A DNA stretch of 64,000 nt from Mycobacterium sp. GA-1841 (GTDB lineage Bacteria; Actinomycetota; Actinomycetes; Mycobacteriales; Mycobacteriaceae), in the NCBI RefSeq assembly GCF_001954135.1, contig NZ_MBEQ01000068.1, positions 20,731 through 84,730 on the forward strand. The letters run 5' to 3'. Each line of letters starts with the position of its first letter. The stretch's first letter is position 1. The translations under genes were made by a program, and so were the position numbers. The notes beneath the pieces were generated by a model that was not told the DNA's origin, ran no database searches, and was given only the letters and a program-made list of their open reading frames with translations. This document shows positions 47,129-56,385 of the stretch, one piece after another.

Positions 47129-48211
47129 TCAGGGCGATACCGCCCTCGACTCGGTGAGCACAGTTGACAGGCCCACGTGGGCATCCCGCCACAACCGCTG
47201 TACGGCGTTGCCGCGACGCAGGACGTCGACGTTCGAGTGACAGACGATCTCGTCGATTGCCCGTACCGCCCGGCGGGCCGCGGCGATCTGATCGCGGCGT
47301 ACACGTGCCCGCATCCCGGCGTCGACCGGGCCGTCCAGCACCCGGTTGAAGGACTCGGTGAGCGTGTCGAGTAGCACCAGCCGCGACGCCCGGATTTCTG
47401 CGGCCGCATGTTCTTCGACCGGACCGTCGCCACCGGTGGCCTCGACATGATGCGTCAGAGCGCCCTCGGCCATGCCGATCACCGCCGCCGTGATTCCCAG
47501 CGGCGCAATGGTGCCGAGCGGGATGTGGTAGATCGGATTGCGCAGACCGGCATGTCCTGCCGCGGTACCGTCGACGATGCTGTGGTGGTTCAGCAGCCGG
47601 TGTCCTGGGATGAAGACGTCATCGATCGCGATGTCCTTGCTTCCGGTCCCGATCAGTCCGATGACATTCCAGGATTCGTCGTCGATCCGCAGATCCTCCC
47701 GCGGCACAAGCGAATACCCCAGCCCGGTGGAGTCTCCCGAGCCCACCACGCGGGCGCCGACGACGACCCACTCGCAGTGGTCGATGGCCGCGACCGATCG
47801 CCACTGCCCCGAGAGCCGATAGCCGCCGTCGACCGGCAGGAGTACGCCGGCCGGGGCGTGCGCCGAGGCGATCCAGACGTCGGAGTCCGCCTCCCACACC
47901 TCATCTCGCAGCCGGCGCTGGGCAAAGGCCAATGCCCACGGCGGCACGCCGACCGACCCGGCAACCCAGCCCGCCGCCCCGTCCAGCCGGGCGATCTCGA
48001 CCACGGCCTCGGCGAAGTCCCCCGGATGTGTCTCGATTCCGCCGAACTCCTCTGGCTGCAGCATGTGCATGACGCCGGACTGACGCAGCGCCTCGACGGC
48101 CCGGTTGTCGAGCCGGCCGAGCTTTTCGTTGACGGGCCCGAGTCCCAGTATCAGATCAGCATTCTCGTCGATGCCGTCCAGAACGTCGCTGGTCATTTCA
48201 CTACCACGCAT
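47129..48211 (-). CDS. Acyl-CoA-dehydrogenase-fold flavoprotein (HsaA/DszC-like)
   Basis: A 360-residue member of the acyl-CoA dehydrogenase superfamily, resembling the two-component flavin monooxygenases (HsaA, DszC, HpaB-type C-terminus) more than true dehydrogenases. Typical pieces are GVMHMLQPEEFGGIE, ARLDGAAGWVAGS, SGQWRSVAAIDHCEWVVVGA and the C-terminal RLWRDAHVG. Such enzymes use reduced flavin from a separate reductase; none is adjacent. ATG 48211 has AAGGGAG 7 bases upstream. It diverges from the IclR regulator, which probably controls it. Confidence 0.85.
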   Translation of the reverse strand: MRGSEMTSDVLDGIDENADLILGLGPVNEKLGRLDNRAVEALRQSGVMHMLQPEEFGGIETHPGDFAEAVVEIARLDGAAGWVAGSVGVPPWALAFAQRRLRDEVWEADSDVWIASAHAPAGVLLPVDGGYRLSGQWRSVAAIDHCEWVVVGARVVGSGDSTGLGYSLVPREDLRIDDESWNVIGLIGTGSKDIAIDDVFIPGHRLLNHHSIVDGTAAGHAGLRNPIYHIPLGTIAPLGITAAVIGMAEGALTHHVEATGGDGPVEEHAAAEIRASRLVLLDTLTESFNRVLDGPVDAGMRARVRRDQIAAARRAVRAIDEIVCHSNVDVLRRGNAVQRLWRDAHVGLSTVLTESRAVSP

Positions 48212-48254
48212 CCAAAACTCCCTTGTCGCGCGTCTGGCACGCTGAGCCCATGGT

Positions 48255-48269
48255 GAGGTACCGCACCTC
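48255..48269. promoter_or_regulatory. Inverted repeat GAGGT-N5-ACCTC, candidate IclR operator
   Basis: GAGGTACCGCACCTC lies in the 127-base gap between the divergent flavoprotein gene and the iclR gene, 44 bases upstream of the former. It is suggested by symmetry and location only. Confidence 0.4.
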
Positions 48270-48338
48270 TTCGCTTGCACCTGATCCCGCTCAGTGAGAT
48301 TGTGGGGAACTCAGTTTCGATGTCCCAGGGGGCGCACA

Positions 48339-49214
48339 ATGCCGGCATCCAGCAGAACCCAGTCAGCACGGCCACGCGCCGAACAGGGCGAGGCGGCCGT
48401 TTCGATGGTGGACCGGGTCGCGCTGATCTTGAACTCCTTCGACGAACCCGGCAAACATCTACGGCTGGATCAGATCGCGAGCCGCACGGGGCTGCCCCGA
48501 TCATCGGTGCATCGCATCCTCAAACAGCTGCACAGCGCCGGGCTTCTGCGGCACCGCCCCGACGGTTACTCGCTGGCGGCCTCTCCACTGCCGGTGACTC
48601 GGATGATCGACCACTCACAGCTGCGCAGCGTGGCGTCTCCGACGCTGTCCCGCCTGCATGCCGACACCGGCCTCGTGGTCCACCTCGGCGTGCTCTTCGG
48701 CGGGGATGTGGTCTATCTCGACAAAGTGGCCGGACGCAACAGCGCTGTGGTGCCCACACGCGTCGCGGGCCACACGCCGGCGCATGCCAGTGCCCTGGGC
48801 AAGACCATGCTGGCCGAGCTGCCCGCCGAGGAGGTCGACGCCGTCCTGGGACCGCGTCTGACGCGGTCCACGCGGTCCACCATCAGCGATCTGGAGACCC
48901 TGCACCGCGAACTCGCGCGGATCCGCTCCCGGCACGGGCTCGCCTACGACAACGAAGAGCTGGCGATCGGCCTGACCAGCGTGGCAGCACCGCTGCGCTC
49001 TGCCGACGGCGAAGTGGCGGGCCTGTCACTGACCGGCGCGGTCCCGTTGCATCGCCTGCAGCGAACCGCGCCGTTCGTGATCCGGGCCGCCCGGCACATC
49101 TCCCAGCAGCTCGGCACACGCGATTCCGCTTCGGCAGCCACCTCACAGTCCCAGGCCACCGACAACATGCTGTCCCGCGTGTTGCGGACGCTCACCTCCG
49201 ATGCGTGGGTCTGA
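48339..49214 (+). CDS. IclR-family transcriptional regulator
   Basis: A 291-residue regulator. Its N-terminal winged helix has LRLDQIASRTGLPRSSVHRIL (in two parts: LRLDQIASRTG, LPRSSVHRILKQL). The C-terminal IclR effector domain shows LHADTGLVVHLGVLFGGDVVYLDKV and GHTPAHASALGKTMLAELP. IclR proteins commonly control aromatic or alicyclic catabolism. ATG 48339 is chosen near the domain start. It lies between two ACAD-fold flavoprotein genes, divergent from one and convergent with the other. Confidence 0.92.
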   Translation: MPASSRTQSARPRAEQGEAAVSMVDRVALILNSFDEPGKHLRLDQIASRTGLPRSSVHRILKQLHSAGLLRHRPDGYSLAASPLPVTRMIDHSQLRSVASPTLSRLHADTGLVVHLGVLFGGDVVYLDKVAGRNSAVVPTRVAGHTPAHASALGKTMLAELPAEEVDAVLGPRLTRSTRSTISDLETLHRELARIRSRHGLAYDNEELAIGLTSVAAPLRSADGEVAGLSLTGAVPLHRLQRTAPFVIRAARHISQQLGTRDSASAATSQSQATDNMLSRVLRTLTSDAWV

Positions 49215-49222
49215 CGAAGCGA

Positions 49223-50320
49223 TCACCAGACGATCTCGTCGACCTCCATGCCGAACGCGTGGCGGCCCACGAGCGACAGCACCTGCTCCACGTTGCTGGC
49301 GACATGGGTCCGCGCGGTCTGGACATCCCGCCACACCCGTTCCAGCAGCTCATCTCCGATATCGCCGGCCCGTGAATGCGCCATGAATGTCCGGATGGCC
49401 GCGACAGCCCGCTCCGAGGCCAGTACCTGGTCGCGCCGCGACCGCAGCACCAGGTCGTTGCCCGGAGCCAGATCTGTGCGCGCACAGTCCATGAGGTCGC
49501 CGATGTTGCGTTCGATCTGCCGGCCCGACAGTTCGAGGTCGCTGCACGCCATGGCCACCGGATCGACCGACGAACCGCGCTCGGGTTGCAGTGCGGACAG
49601 GATGTTCTCGGCGGCACCCAGCAGGGGAACCGTGCCCGTGTGGGTGTACATGGTGGGCTGCGGCAACCGGTACAACGGAGCCAACGAGCTGAGCTGGTCA
49701 CTGCTGACCCAGCCGAACGTGCGGTACCTCGGCACGACCGCACCCGAGACGACGACGTCGTGCGCGCCGATCCCGCGCAATCCCACACTGTTCCACGTCG
49801 TTTCCACGACGTAGTCCTCACGCGGCACCAGCGCCACCAGGAAGTCCTGGGCGGCACCGTCCTCACCGACCAGCACCGCGGCAGCCATCAGCCACGACGC
49901 ATGCAGGATTCCGGTGCACCTGCTCCACCGGCCCGACAACCGGAACTCCTCCCCCGCGCGTTCGAGCCGACCCGTCGGGGCATACGACTCGCCGAGCAGG
50001 GTCCGTGGATCCGGGCCCCACACGTCGTGCTGGGCTCGGTGGTCGAACAAGGACAGATGCCAGGTGTTGACGCCCAACCCACCGGCCAGCCACCCCGTGG
50101 AGGTGCAGGCCGCGGACAGCTCGCGGGTGACCGCCAGGTACTCGGCCGGGTCGGCCTCCGTCCCGCCGAACGCCTTGGGCCGCAGCATCGCAAAGAAACC
50201 CGCATCGTGCAGACCGGTGATCACCGTGGGGTCGACGGCCCCGGCCTGGTCGACGTCGGCCGCGGCCGCGGCGATCGCCGGCAGTGCCTGGCGCACCGCG
50301 CTGCGCACATTCTGCGTCAT
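49223..50320 (-). CDS. Acyl-CoA-dehydrogenase-fold flavoprotein (HpaB/HsaA-like C-terminus)
   Basis: A 365-residue paralogue of the product of 47129-48211. It has GFFAMLRPKAFGGTEADPAEYL, SGRWSRCTGILHASWLMAAAVL, WNSVGLRGIGAHDVVV and the C-terminal RVWRDVQTARTHVASN. The family suggests an FMN/FAD-dependent oxygenase supplied by a diffusible reductase, or an atypical dehydrogenase. ATG 50320 is divergent from a third relative at 50395, so the two share a 74-base control region. Confidence 0.85.
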   Translation of the reverse strand: MTQNVRSAVRQALPAIAAAAADVDQAGAVDPTVITGLHDAGFFAMLRPKAFGGTEADPAEYLAVTRELSAACTSTGWLAGGLGVNTWHLSLFDHRAQHDVWGPDPRTLLGESYAPTGRLERAGEEFRLSGRWSRCTGILHASWLMAAAVLVGEDGAAQDFLVALVPREDYVVETTWNSVGLRGIGAHDVVVSGAVVPRYRTFGWVSSDQLSSLAPLYRLPQPTMYTHTGTVPLLGAAENILSALQPERGSSVDPVAMACSDLELSGRQIERNIGDLMDCARTDLAPGNDLVLRSRRDQVLASERAVAAIRTFMAHSRAGDIGDELLERVWRDVQTARTHVASNVEQVLSLVGRHAFGMEVDEIVW

Positions 50321-50394
50321 CGTTGCCGCCCTGTCCTGCCCGTCCGGTATGTCACCATCGTGGATACCATTCGTCGCCCCTCCCAGGAGGTCAT

Positions 50395-51399
50395 ATGGCC
50401 GAGCCGACCGGCGCCCCCGGCGTCGAGCCCACCCTCTCGGCCGCTGAATCGATTGCTGTCGTGCGTGATTCGGAGTCCGGCCGGTTGCTGCAGCCGGTGC
50501 GACACGGCGGTCGTGCGGGGTCGCCGGCCGAATTCGTCACGGCGGTGGCCGACCTGGCCGAGCGCGACGGGTCCGCAGGGTGGCTCGCCGCCGCCGTCAA
50601 CGCCGCGGCCTACCTCGTGGCCGGACTGGGCGGCGCTGCGGCCGAACGGGTGTGGGGCGCCGACGCGGCTGCGCTGGTGACCGCTGACGTGGAGCCTCAG
50701 GGGCAGTTGACCGCCCGCGACGGCCGGTTTCGGCTGACCGGTCGCTGGGAGTCGGTGACCGGTGCGCACGTCGCGGATTGGCTGCTGCTGGGCGCAGTGA
50801 ACGGGGGCACAGTCCGTTACGTCCTTGTTCCCCGTGTCGCGGCACAGGTGGACCGTACCGTCGGCCTGCACGGTCTGGAGGGCGCCGGAATCAGTGACGT
50901 CACGGTGTCGGACACGCCCGTCGACAACGACTGCGTGATCTCGCCGCCTGATGACGACCTCTGGGGCACAGTTGAATTGGACGATATGCGGCCTCCCTAC
51001 GCGATCGTCGCCGGAGTCGGGCGGGCCGCCGCCGTGGTCGGCGCCGCCCACGGGGTGTGGCGCGCTCACGTCGGCCAGGTCCGCGGGCGGCTGGCCACGT
51101 CATACGGCAGCGAGGACACCACCGAACTGACCTCGTCGGCGGTACTGGTAGCCAAGGCGGAATCCGACATCGACGCTGCCCGGCTGCAGTTGGCCACCGC
51201 GTTGAGCGCCGATGCCGGCGGTGCCGCCACGGCGCTGCGGCAGGCCGTCACCCGGGCGCGCAACGCGGCCGACCAACTGCTCAGCAGCGGCAGTCGTCAT
51301 GCGCTCGACGTGAGCGACCCGGTGACCCGGCTGTGGTTCGACGTCCTAGCCGGATACCGCCTGACGATCCGTGGACTCGACACGCCCGCCGTCGGCTGA
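50395..51399 (+). CDS. Divergent acyl-CoA-dehydrogenase-fold protein
   Basis: A shorter, 334-residue relative of the two flanking flavoproteins. LAERDGSAGWLAAAVNAAAYLVAG, LTGRWESVTGAHVADWLLLGA and GLHGLEGAGISDVTV align with the family middle domain. The N-terminal helical part is reduced, and the C-terminal R-x-WRD motif is altered to RLWFDVLAG. It may be a partner subunit or a specialised enzyme. ATG 50395 has AGGAGG 5 bases upstream. Its 3' end overlaps the convergent WS/DGAT gene by 54 bases. Confidence 0.78.
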   Translation: MAEPTGAPGVEPTLSAAESIAVVRDSESGRLLQPVRHGGRAGSPAEFVTAVADLAERDGSAGWLAAAVNAAAYLVAGLGGAAAERVWGADAAALVTADVEPQGQLTARDGRFRLTGRWESVTGAHVADWLLLGAVNGGTVRYVLVPRVAAQVDRTVGLHGLEGAGISDVTVSDTPVDNDCVISPPDDDLWGTVELDDMRPPYAIVAGVGRAAAVVGAAHGVWRAHVGQVRGRLATSYGSEDTTELTSSAVLVAKAESDIDAARLQLATALSADAGGAATALRQAVTRARNAADQLLSSGSRHALDVSDPVTRLWFDVLAGYRLTIRGLDTPAVG

Positions 51400-52785
51400 C
51401 CCGGCCCGCGCCGACAATTCGGCCAGGACGTGCGGCACGCGGTCGGCGATCCCGTACGGGTCCGGCACCTGCTCGCCACAGGTGAGCACGCAGACCGCCA
51501 TCTCGTCGCGGTAGCTCCAGCCGGTGAAGTTCAGCCCCATCGGGAACACGATCGGCCCCGAGGAGATCAGCTGCTCGATCGGAGCACCGCCCCAGTAGAG
51601 CGTTTCCTGCGGACCGCGCATGTTGGACGCGATCAGGCTGAACATCGGACGGCGCTTCATCTTGGCCCCCAGGATCGGCAGCACACGCGAGTACAGCCAG
51701 AACAGCGGCCAATACTCCATCCAGTCATGCTGCAGCCAGGCGTCCCGCTCGGCCTGCACCTCGCGCGCGGCCCGGGTGGCCGATGCGACCGCTGCCAGGC
51801 GCTCGACCGGGTCGGCGATGTGGGTGGCGAGGTCGACGTTCCAACGCGCCACCTTGTTGCCCCACTCGGCCTCGGTTTCGGCCGGTCGCATGGACACGGG
51901 CACGACTGCGGTCATGCTCTCGTCCGTGGCCCGCCCGCTCTCGGTCAGGTAGTCGCGCAGGGCGCCGCCGCAGATGGTCAGGAACACATCGTTGATGGTG
52001 ACGCCGAATGCCTTGGACACGCGCTTGATCTCGGTGACGTCGCACCGTCGGTAGGCGAATCGACGGCTGGCCGAGAACGGTTCGTTGAACGGCATCGCCG
52101 GTGCGGCGAAAGCCTCTGCGTAGCCCGGCTTTCCGGCCTTCTGCCGGCGGCGGATCACACCGGTGACGGCCACGGTGCGCGCGATGATGCCGGGAAAACG
52201 GGCCAGCGCGGCGATCTGGTGACGCAGCACCAGTGGCCACCAGACCCATGGTGCGGGCCGCTGCTCGTTGCGAAGCGGCGTCCGTGCCGGCTGTGGGAGC
52301 GGGGTGGACGGGTCGGCGCTGTAGAGGGTTTCGAGCAGGCGCAGCGACGCGGTGCCGTCGGCGACGGCGTGGTGAATCTTCAGCACCAGGGCGATACGGG
52401 CGTCCTTGAGACCTTCGACGTACCACAGCTGCCAGGCCGGGCGGTCGCGGTCCAGCGCGACCTCGAAGATCTCACCGATGGTCGCGGCAAGTTCCTCGTC
52501 ACCGCCGGGCGCGGGAGCTGTGGTCCGCTGGATGTGATGCTCGATGTCGATCTGTGGGCGCGCCGCCCACCACGGCCGGCCGAAACCCACCCGGGGGGAC
52601 AGCAACTGCCACTGCATCGGCTCTACGTGGTCGACCCAGCCCTGCACGGCGCTCTTGACCCGGTCGAACGTGAGCGGCTCCGAAACCTGGCTCGGATCCA
52701 GAACGACGGCCTTCATCGTGTGTTGCGGTTGGACCGAGCTCTCCCACGCCAGGAAGCTGTTGTCCTCGCCCTTCAAACGCCGCAT
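51346..52785 (-). CDS. Wax ester synthase/diacylglycerol acyltransferase (WS/DGAT)
   Basis: A 479-residue acyltransferase that esterifies an alcohol or diacylglycerol with acyl-CoA. The catalytic HHxxxDG motif is HHAVADG (about residue 138), with the family signatures INDVFLTICGGALRDYL and SNMRGPQETLYWGG, and GLNFTGWSYRDEMAV near the C-terminus. ATG 52785 has GAGGT just upstream. It is divergent from the acyl-CoA synthetase gene. Placement beside an acyl-CoA ligase and hydrolase recalls the mymA and Rv1425-Rv1427c neighbourhoods of M. tuberculosis. Confidence 0.92.
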   Translation of the reverse strand: MRRLKGEDNSFLAWESSVQPQHTMKAVVLDPSQVSEPLTFDRVKSAVQGWVDHVEPMQWQLLSPRVGFGRPWWAARPQIDIEHHIQRTTAPAPGGDEELAATIGEIFEVALDRDRPAWQLWYVEGLKDARIALVLKIHHAVADGTASLRLLETLYSADPSTPLPQPARTPLRNEQRPAPWVWWPLVLRHQIAALARFPGIIARTVAVTGVIRRRQKAGKPGYAEAFAAPAMPFNEPFSASRRFAYRRCDVTEIKRVSKAFGVTINDVFLTICGGALRDYLTESGRATDESMTAVVPVSMRPAETEAEWGNKVARWNVDLATHIADPVERLAAVASATRAAREVQAERDAWLQHDWMEYWPLFWLYSRVLPILGAKMKRRPMFSLIASNMRGPQETLYWGGAPIEQLISSGPIVFPMGLNFTGWSYRDEMAVCVLTCGEQVPDPYGIADRVPHVLAELSARAGSADGGRVESTDRQAVSG

Positions 52786-52932
52786 TCTCAACCTCGCTTG
52801 TCCTCACCGTCGACACGGCTCCTTTGTGGCTGCCATCACTCTTCACCAATCGTGTGGCCCAGTAGACAAGCTGTCTCGGCCAGCGAGACTTCACCGCCCG
52901 CACCCGGCACGATGGGACCTACGGTTTGCGCC

Positions 52933-54579
52933 ATGAAGCGAGCTAATCCGCGCAATTCCAGCCTCGCCGCCAGGATCAACCGGTTCCGGATGATCGCGCG
53001 CAGCGTCGCCGTACTGCGCGAGTCAGGCCTGTCCGGCGGGGCCGCCGACGGCCTCCGGCAGGCCAAACTGGTCCGCCAGTTCGGGGGCTTCGCCGCCGTC
53101 ATCGAGAGCGCCGCCGCCCGCAATCCCCACGCCATCGCGATCACCGACGAATGGGGCGACGTGACGTTCGCTCAGCTCAACGGCCGGGTGAATGCCCTTG
53201 CGCGGGCCTGGAACTCACGCGGTATCGGCGCGGGTTCGGTGATCGCGGCGTTGTGCCGGGATCACCGCGGCCTGGTCACCATCCTGGCCGCGGCGGGCAA
53301 GGTCGGGGCGCAGCTGCTGCTGATGAACACCGGCTTCGCCAAGCCGCAGTTCGCGGACGTGGCAACCCGCGAGAAGGTCAGCGTGCTGATCTACGACGAG
53401 GAGTTCACCGACCTCGTCAGTGGCATCGATCCCGGTGTACGCCGCTTCCTGGCCTGGACCGACGAACGCTCGACGGCCGATATCGAGGGCTCGTTGGAAG
53501 GTTTGATCGCCGCCACCTCGCCGGCGCCGGTCGCCGCGCCCGCCAAACCGGGCGGGATGACGCTGCTGACCAGTGGCACCACCGGAACACCCAAGGGCGC
53601 CCCGCGCGGCAAGACCTCTCCCCTGTTCTCCGCCCAGTTGCTGGACCGGGTGCCGCGCCGCCGCGGACAGACCTGCATGCTCGCCGCGCCGATGTTCCAC
53701 GGCACCGGGCTGGGACAGGCCGTGCTGTCACTGGCGCTGGGCAACCGCCTGGTGCTACGTCGCAAGTTCAGCCCGGAGCAGACGCTACGCGCGGTCCAGA
53801 ACCACCACTGTGACGTGCTGGTCGTCGTGCCGACGATGCTGCAGCGAATCCTGGCTCTACCCAAGGATGTTCGTGACCGCTACGACACGTCGTCGCTGAA
53901 GATCATCTTCGTCTCGGGCTCGGCCATGCCGCCCGATCTGGTGGAGCGCACCCTGGCCGAATTCGGTCCGGTGCTCTACAACCTCTACGGCTCAACCGAA
54001 CTCGCCGTCATGACCGTGGCGATGCCCGAAGATCTCAAGCATGATCCCCGCACCGCGGGTAGGCCCCCGGTCGGGTGCGTGGTGCGCCTGTACGACTCGG
54101 CGGGCAACGAGATCACCGAACCGGGCGTGATCGGACGGGTGTTCGCCGGCAGTGACGTGAGCTTCGCCGGTTACACCGACGGCCGCACCAAAGAGTCGAT
54201 CGACGGATTGCAGAGCAGCGGCGACGTCGGCCACTTCGATGACGCCGGTCGCCTCTACATCGACGGCCGTGACGACGACATGGTGATCTGCGGTGGCGAG
54301 AACGTCTACCCGTTGGAGGTGGAGAACCTGATCACCGGCCATCCCGACGTCGACGAGGTGGCAGTGATCGGAGTCGACGACGACGATTTCGGCCAGCGGC
54401 TCAACGCCTACGTGGTGCTGGTCGACGGGGCGACGGTGGACGCCGACGACATCAAGGACTATGTCCGGTCGAACCTGGCGCGGTACAAGATCCCCCGCGA
54501 CGTCGAGTTCCTGAACAAGTTGCCCCGCAACGCCACCGGCAAGGTGCTGCGCGGCGAATTGACGGGCGGCGCCCGGTGA
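52933..54579 (+). CDS. Acyl-CoA synthetase (FadD family)
   Basis: A 548-residue AMP-forming acyl-CoA ligase, nearest in style to FadD12/FadD2. The ATP/AMP site is LLTSGTTGTPKGAP (about residues 211-224). Further motifs are YNLYGSTELA, SSGDVGHFDDAGRLYIDGRDDD (in parts), GENVYPLEVEN and the catalytic Lys motif PRNATGKVLRGEL at the C-terminus. It would activate a carboxylic acid, perhaps the hydroxy acid released from a BVMO lactone. Its stop overlaps the hydrolase GTG (GTGA), so the two are translationally coupled. Confidence 0.93.
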   Translation: MKRANPRNSSLAARINRFRMIARSVAVLRESGLSGGAADGLRQAKLVRQFGGFAAVIESAAARNPHAIAITDEWGDVTFAQLNGRVNALARAWNSRGIGAGSVIAALCRDHRGLVTILAAAGKVGAQLLLMNTGFAKPQFADVATREKVSVLIYDEEFTDLVSGIDPGVRRFLAWTDERSTADIEGSLEGLIAATSPAPVAAPAKPGGMTLLTSGTTGTPKGAPRGKTSPLFSAQLLDRVPRRRGQTCMLAAPMFHGTGLGQAVLSLALGNRLVLRRKFSPEQTLRAVQNHHCDVLVVVPTMLQRILALPKDVRDRYDTSSLKIIFVSGSAMPPDLVERTLAEFGPVLYNLYGSTELAVMTVAMPEDLKHDPRTAGRPPVGCVVRLYDSAGNEITEPGVIGRVFAGSDVSFAGYTDGRTKESIDGLQSSGDVGHFDDAGRLYIDGRDDDMVICGGENVYPLEVENLITGHPDVDEVAVIGVDDDDFGQRLNAYVVLVDGATVDADDIKDYVRSNLARYKIPRDVEFLNKLPRNATGKVLRGELTGGAR

Positions 54580-55550
54580 CTGACGTGAACACATCAGAAG
54601 ACACCATGAAGCGCGAAGTCGCCGGCCGCATGGGCGACGCATTCGCACCGATCCTCGAAGGCGGCATGGATCCCGTCGCCGCGGCTGCCGAAGTGCGGGC
54701 CCGGCTCAAGGCCAGCCGGCGGCCGGCCCGGCCCATGCAGGTGGCCCATGTCGAAAACCGCGCCATCCCGGGCCCCGCCGGCGACATCCCGGTGCGGATC
54801 TACCATCCGCTCGACACTGCCGAGTCCCGCGCCGGCCTGCCGGTCCTCGTCTACTTCCACGGTGGCGGATTCGTGCTGTGCGATCTCGACTCACACGACT
54901 CGTGCTGTCGCAGGCTCGCCAACGGCATCGGCGCGATCGTCGTCTCGGTCGACTACCGGCTGGCCCCCGAGCACCCCTACCCCGCCGCGGTCGACGATGC
55001 CTGGGCGGCAACGGAATGGGCGGCTGCCCACGCCGGCGAGCTCGGCGGTGACCCGGCCCGGCTCGTGGTCGCGGGCGACAGCGCCGGCGGCAACCTGGCT
55101 GCCGTGATCGCCTTGACGGCCCGCGACCGGGGCGGACCGGCCATCGCATTCCAGCTGCTGATCTACCCGGTGGTGGATCAGCGTCGCAAGTCGTCGCTGT
55201 CCAGCCCGCACACCAAGAGCGGGGTGCTGACCGCCGAACACATGCAGTGGTTCACCGCCCAATACCTCGGCGCGAGCGGCGCCCAGGCCGAGGTGTCGGC
55301 ATCGCCGATTCTCGGTGACCTGACCGGCCTTCCGGATGCGCACGTGCTCACCGGGGCCCTGGATCCACTGTGCGAGGAAGGCGAGGAATACGCCCGCATG
55401 CTCGCCGCCGGCGGCGCGAAGGTGAGCGTCCGGCGTTACGAGCGCGGATTCCATGGATTTTTCAACCTCGCCGACCACCTTCCCGCCGCAGCCGAAGCCA
55501 CCGAAGACGTGTGCGCCGTCGTCCGTGAAGCCCTGAACACCCCGACCTGA
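54576..55550 (+). CDS. HSL-family (GDXG) alpha/beta hydrolase
   Basis: A 324-residue hormone-sensitive-lipase-family esterase or lactonase. The oxyanion motif is YFHGGGFV (residues about 93-100), the nucleophile GDSAGG (Ser about 169), and the Asp and His lie in TGALDPLCEEG and GFHGFFNL. Monoterpene epsilon-lactone hydrolase of Rhodococcus is of this type, and so is LipR of the mymA operon, which fits the BVMO in the same cluster. GTG 54576 overlaps the fadD stop. A fragment of a related gene lies at 44268-44378. Confidence 0.92.
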   Translation: MTDVNTSEDTMKREVAGRMGDAFAPILEGGMDPVAAAAEVRARLKASRRPARPMQVAHVENRAIPGPAGDIPVRIYHPLDTAESRAGLPVLVYFHGGGFVLCDLDSHDSCCRRLANGIGAIVVSVDYRLAPEHPYPAAVDDAWAATEWAAAHAGELGGDPARLVVAGDSAGGNLAAVIALTARDRGGPAIAFQLLIYPVVDQRRKSSLSSPHTKSGVLTAEHMQWFTAQYLGASGAQAEVSASPILGDLTGLPDAHVLTGALDPLCEEGEEYARMLAAGGAKVSVRRYERGFHGFFNLADHLPAAAEATEDVCAVVREALNTPT

Positions 55551-55587
55551 CTCGCGACCACACCTGAAAACCACTGAAAGGCAACCC

Positions 55588-56385
55588 ATGAAGCTGAGGA
55601 ACTCCCGCGCTCTGGTCACCGGCGCGAGCCGCGGCCTGGGCAAGAGCATCGCCGAGGTGCTGGCCGCGCGCGGTGTCGACGTCGCCGTGGTGGCGCGCGA
55701 CGCCGAGGCGCTCAACCTGCTCGTCAAGGAGATCGGCGGTAAGGCCTACCCGACCGATCTGGGTGACGCGGTGGCAGTGGAGGACCTGCTGGACCGGGTC
55801 GAGGCCGACGGACCGGTGGACATCGTGATCAACAACGCCGGTATCGACCACGTCGGCCGGTTCCACCAGGTCAGCCCGGAGCAGATCCGTAACCTGCTTC
55901 AGGTCAATCTGGCCGCGCCGATGGACATCTGCCGCCAGGCGATACCCCGCATGGTGCAGCGCGGGCGGGGCCACATCGTCAATGTTTCGTCGATGGGCGC
56001 CATTTCGCAGGGGCCGGGCCTGACCCTGTACGGCACGTCGAAGGCCGGGCTGAGCCACTTCACCGCCGGGATCCGCGGCGAGCTGCGGGGCAAGCCCGTC
56101 GGCACCACGCTGGTGCAGGTCGGCGAGGTGAAGACCGACATGATCGACCACATCCGCGCATTCGGCCCGGCGCGGCGCACCATCGAGCGCTCGATCCGAT
56201 GGCGGATGATCCCGCGCGATCAGTTGGACCCGGCAGTGGTCTCGGAGGCGATCGCCGCTGCCATCGAGCACAACCGGCGCCACGTGATCCTGCCGCGCAA
56301 CATCGTCCCGATGGCGAAGTTCACGGAATTCCCCCGCCGCGTCTCCGAACTCATGCTGACCGGCATCGACCAGGACAACGACTGA
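55588..56385 (+). CDS. Short-chain dehydrogenase/reductase
   Basis: A 265-residue SDR with VTGASRGLGKSIAEVLA, INNAGIDHVG and catalytic NVSSMGAISQ/YGTSKAGLSHF. The sequence VAVVARDAE, with Arg after the second strand, suggests NADP(H). The C-terminal part carries a longer basic segment (RRTIERSIRWRMIPRDQ), seen in SDRs that act on lipophilic substrates. GAAAGGCAA lies before the ATG. The stop overlaps the ATG of the next SDR (TGATG), so it sits in a fadD-hydrolase-SDR-SDR operon. Confidence 0.9.
   Translation: MKLRNSRALVTGASRGLGKSIAEVLAARGVDVAVVARDAEALNLLVKEIGGKAYPTDLGDAVAVEDLLDRVEADGPVDIVINNAGIDHVGRFHQVSPEQIRNLLQVNLAAPMDICRQAIPRMVQRGRGHIVNVSSMGAISQGPGLTLYGTSKAGLSHFTAGIRGELRGKPVGTTLVQVGEVKTDMIDHIRAFGPARRTIERSIRWRMIPRDQLDPAVVSEAIAAAIEHNRRHVILPRNIVPMAKFTEFPRRVSELMLTGIDQDND

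Noticed and set aside
51430..52932. 500-codon N-terminal extension in frame with the acyl-CoA synthetase
   Set aside because: It runs antisense through the WS/DGAT gene and has no domain; ATG 52933 begins the normal FadD N-terminus.
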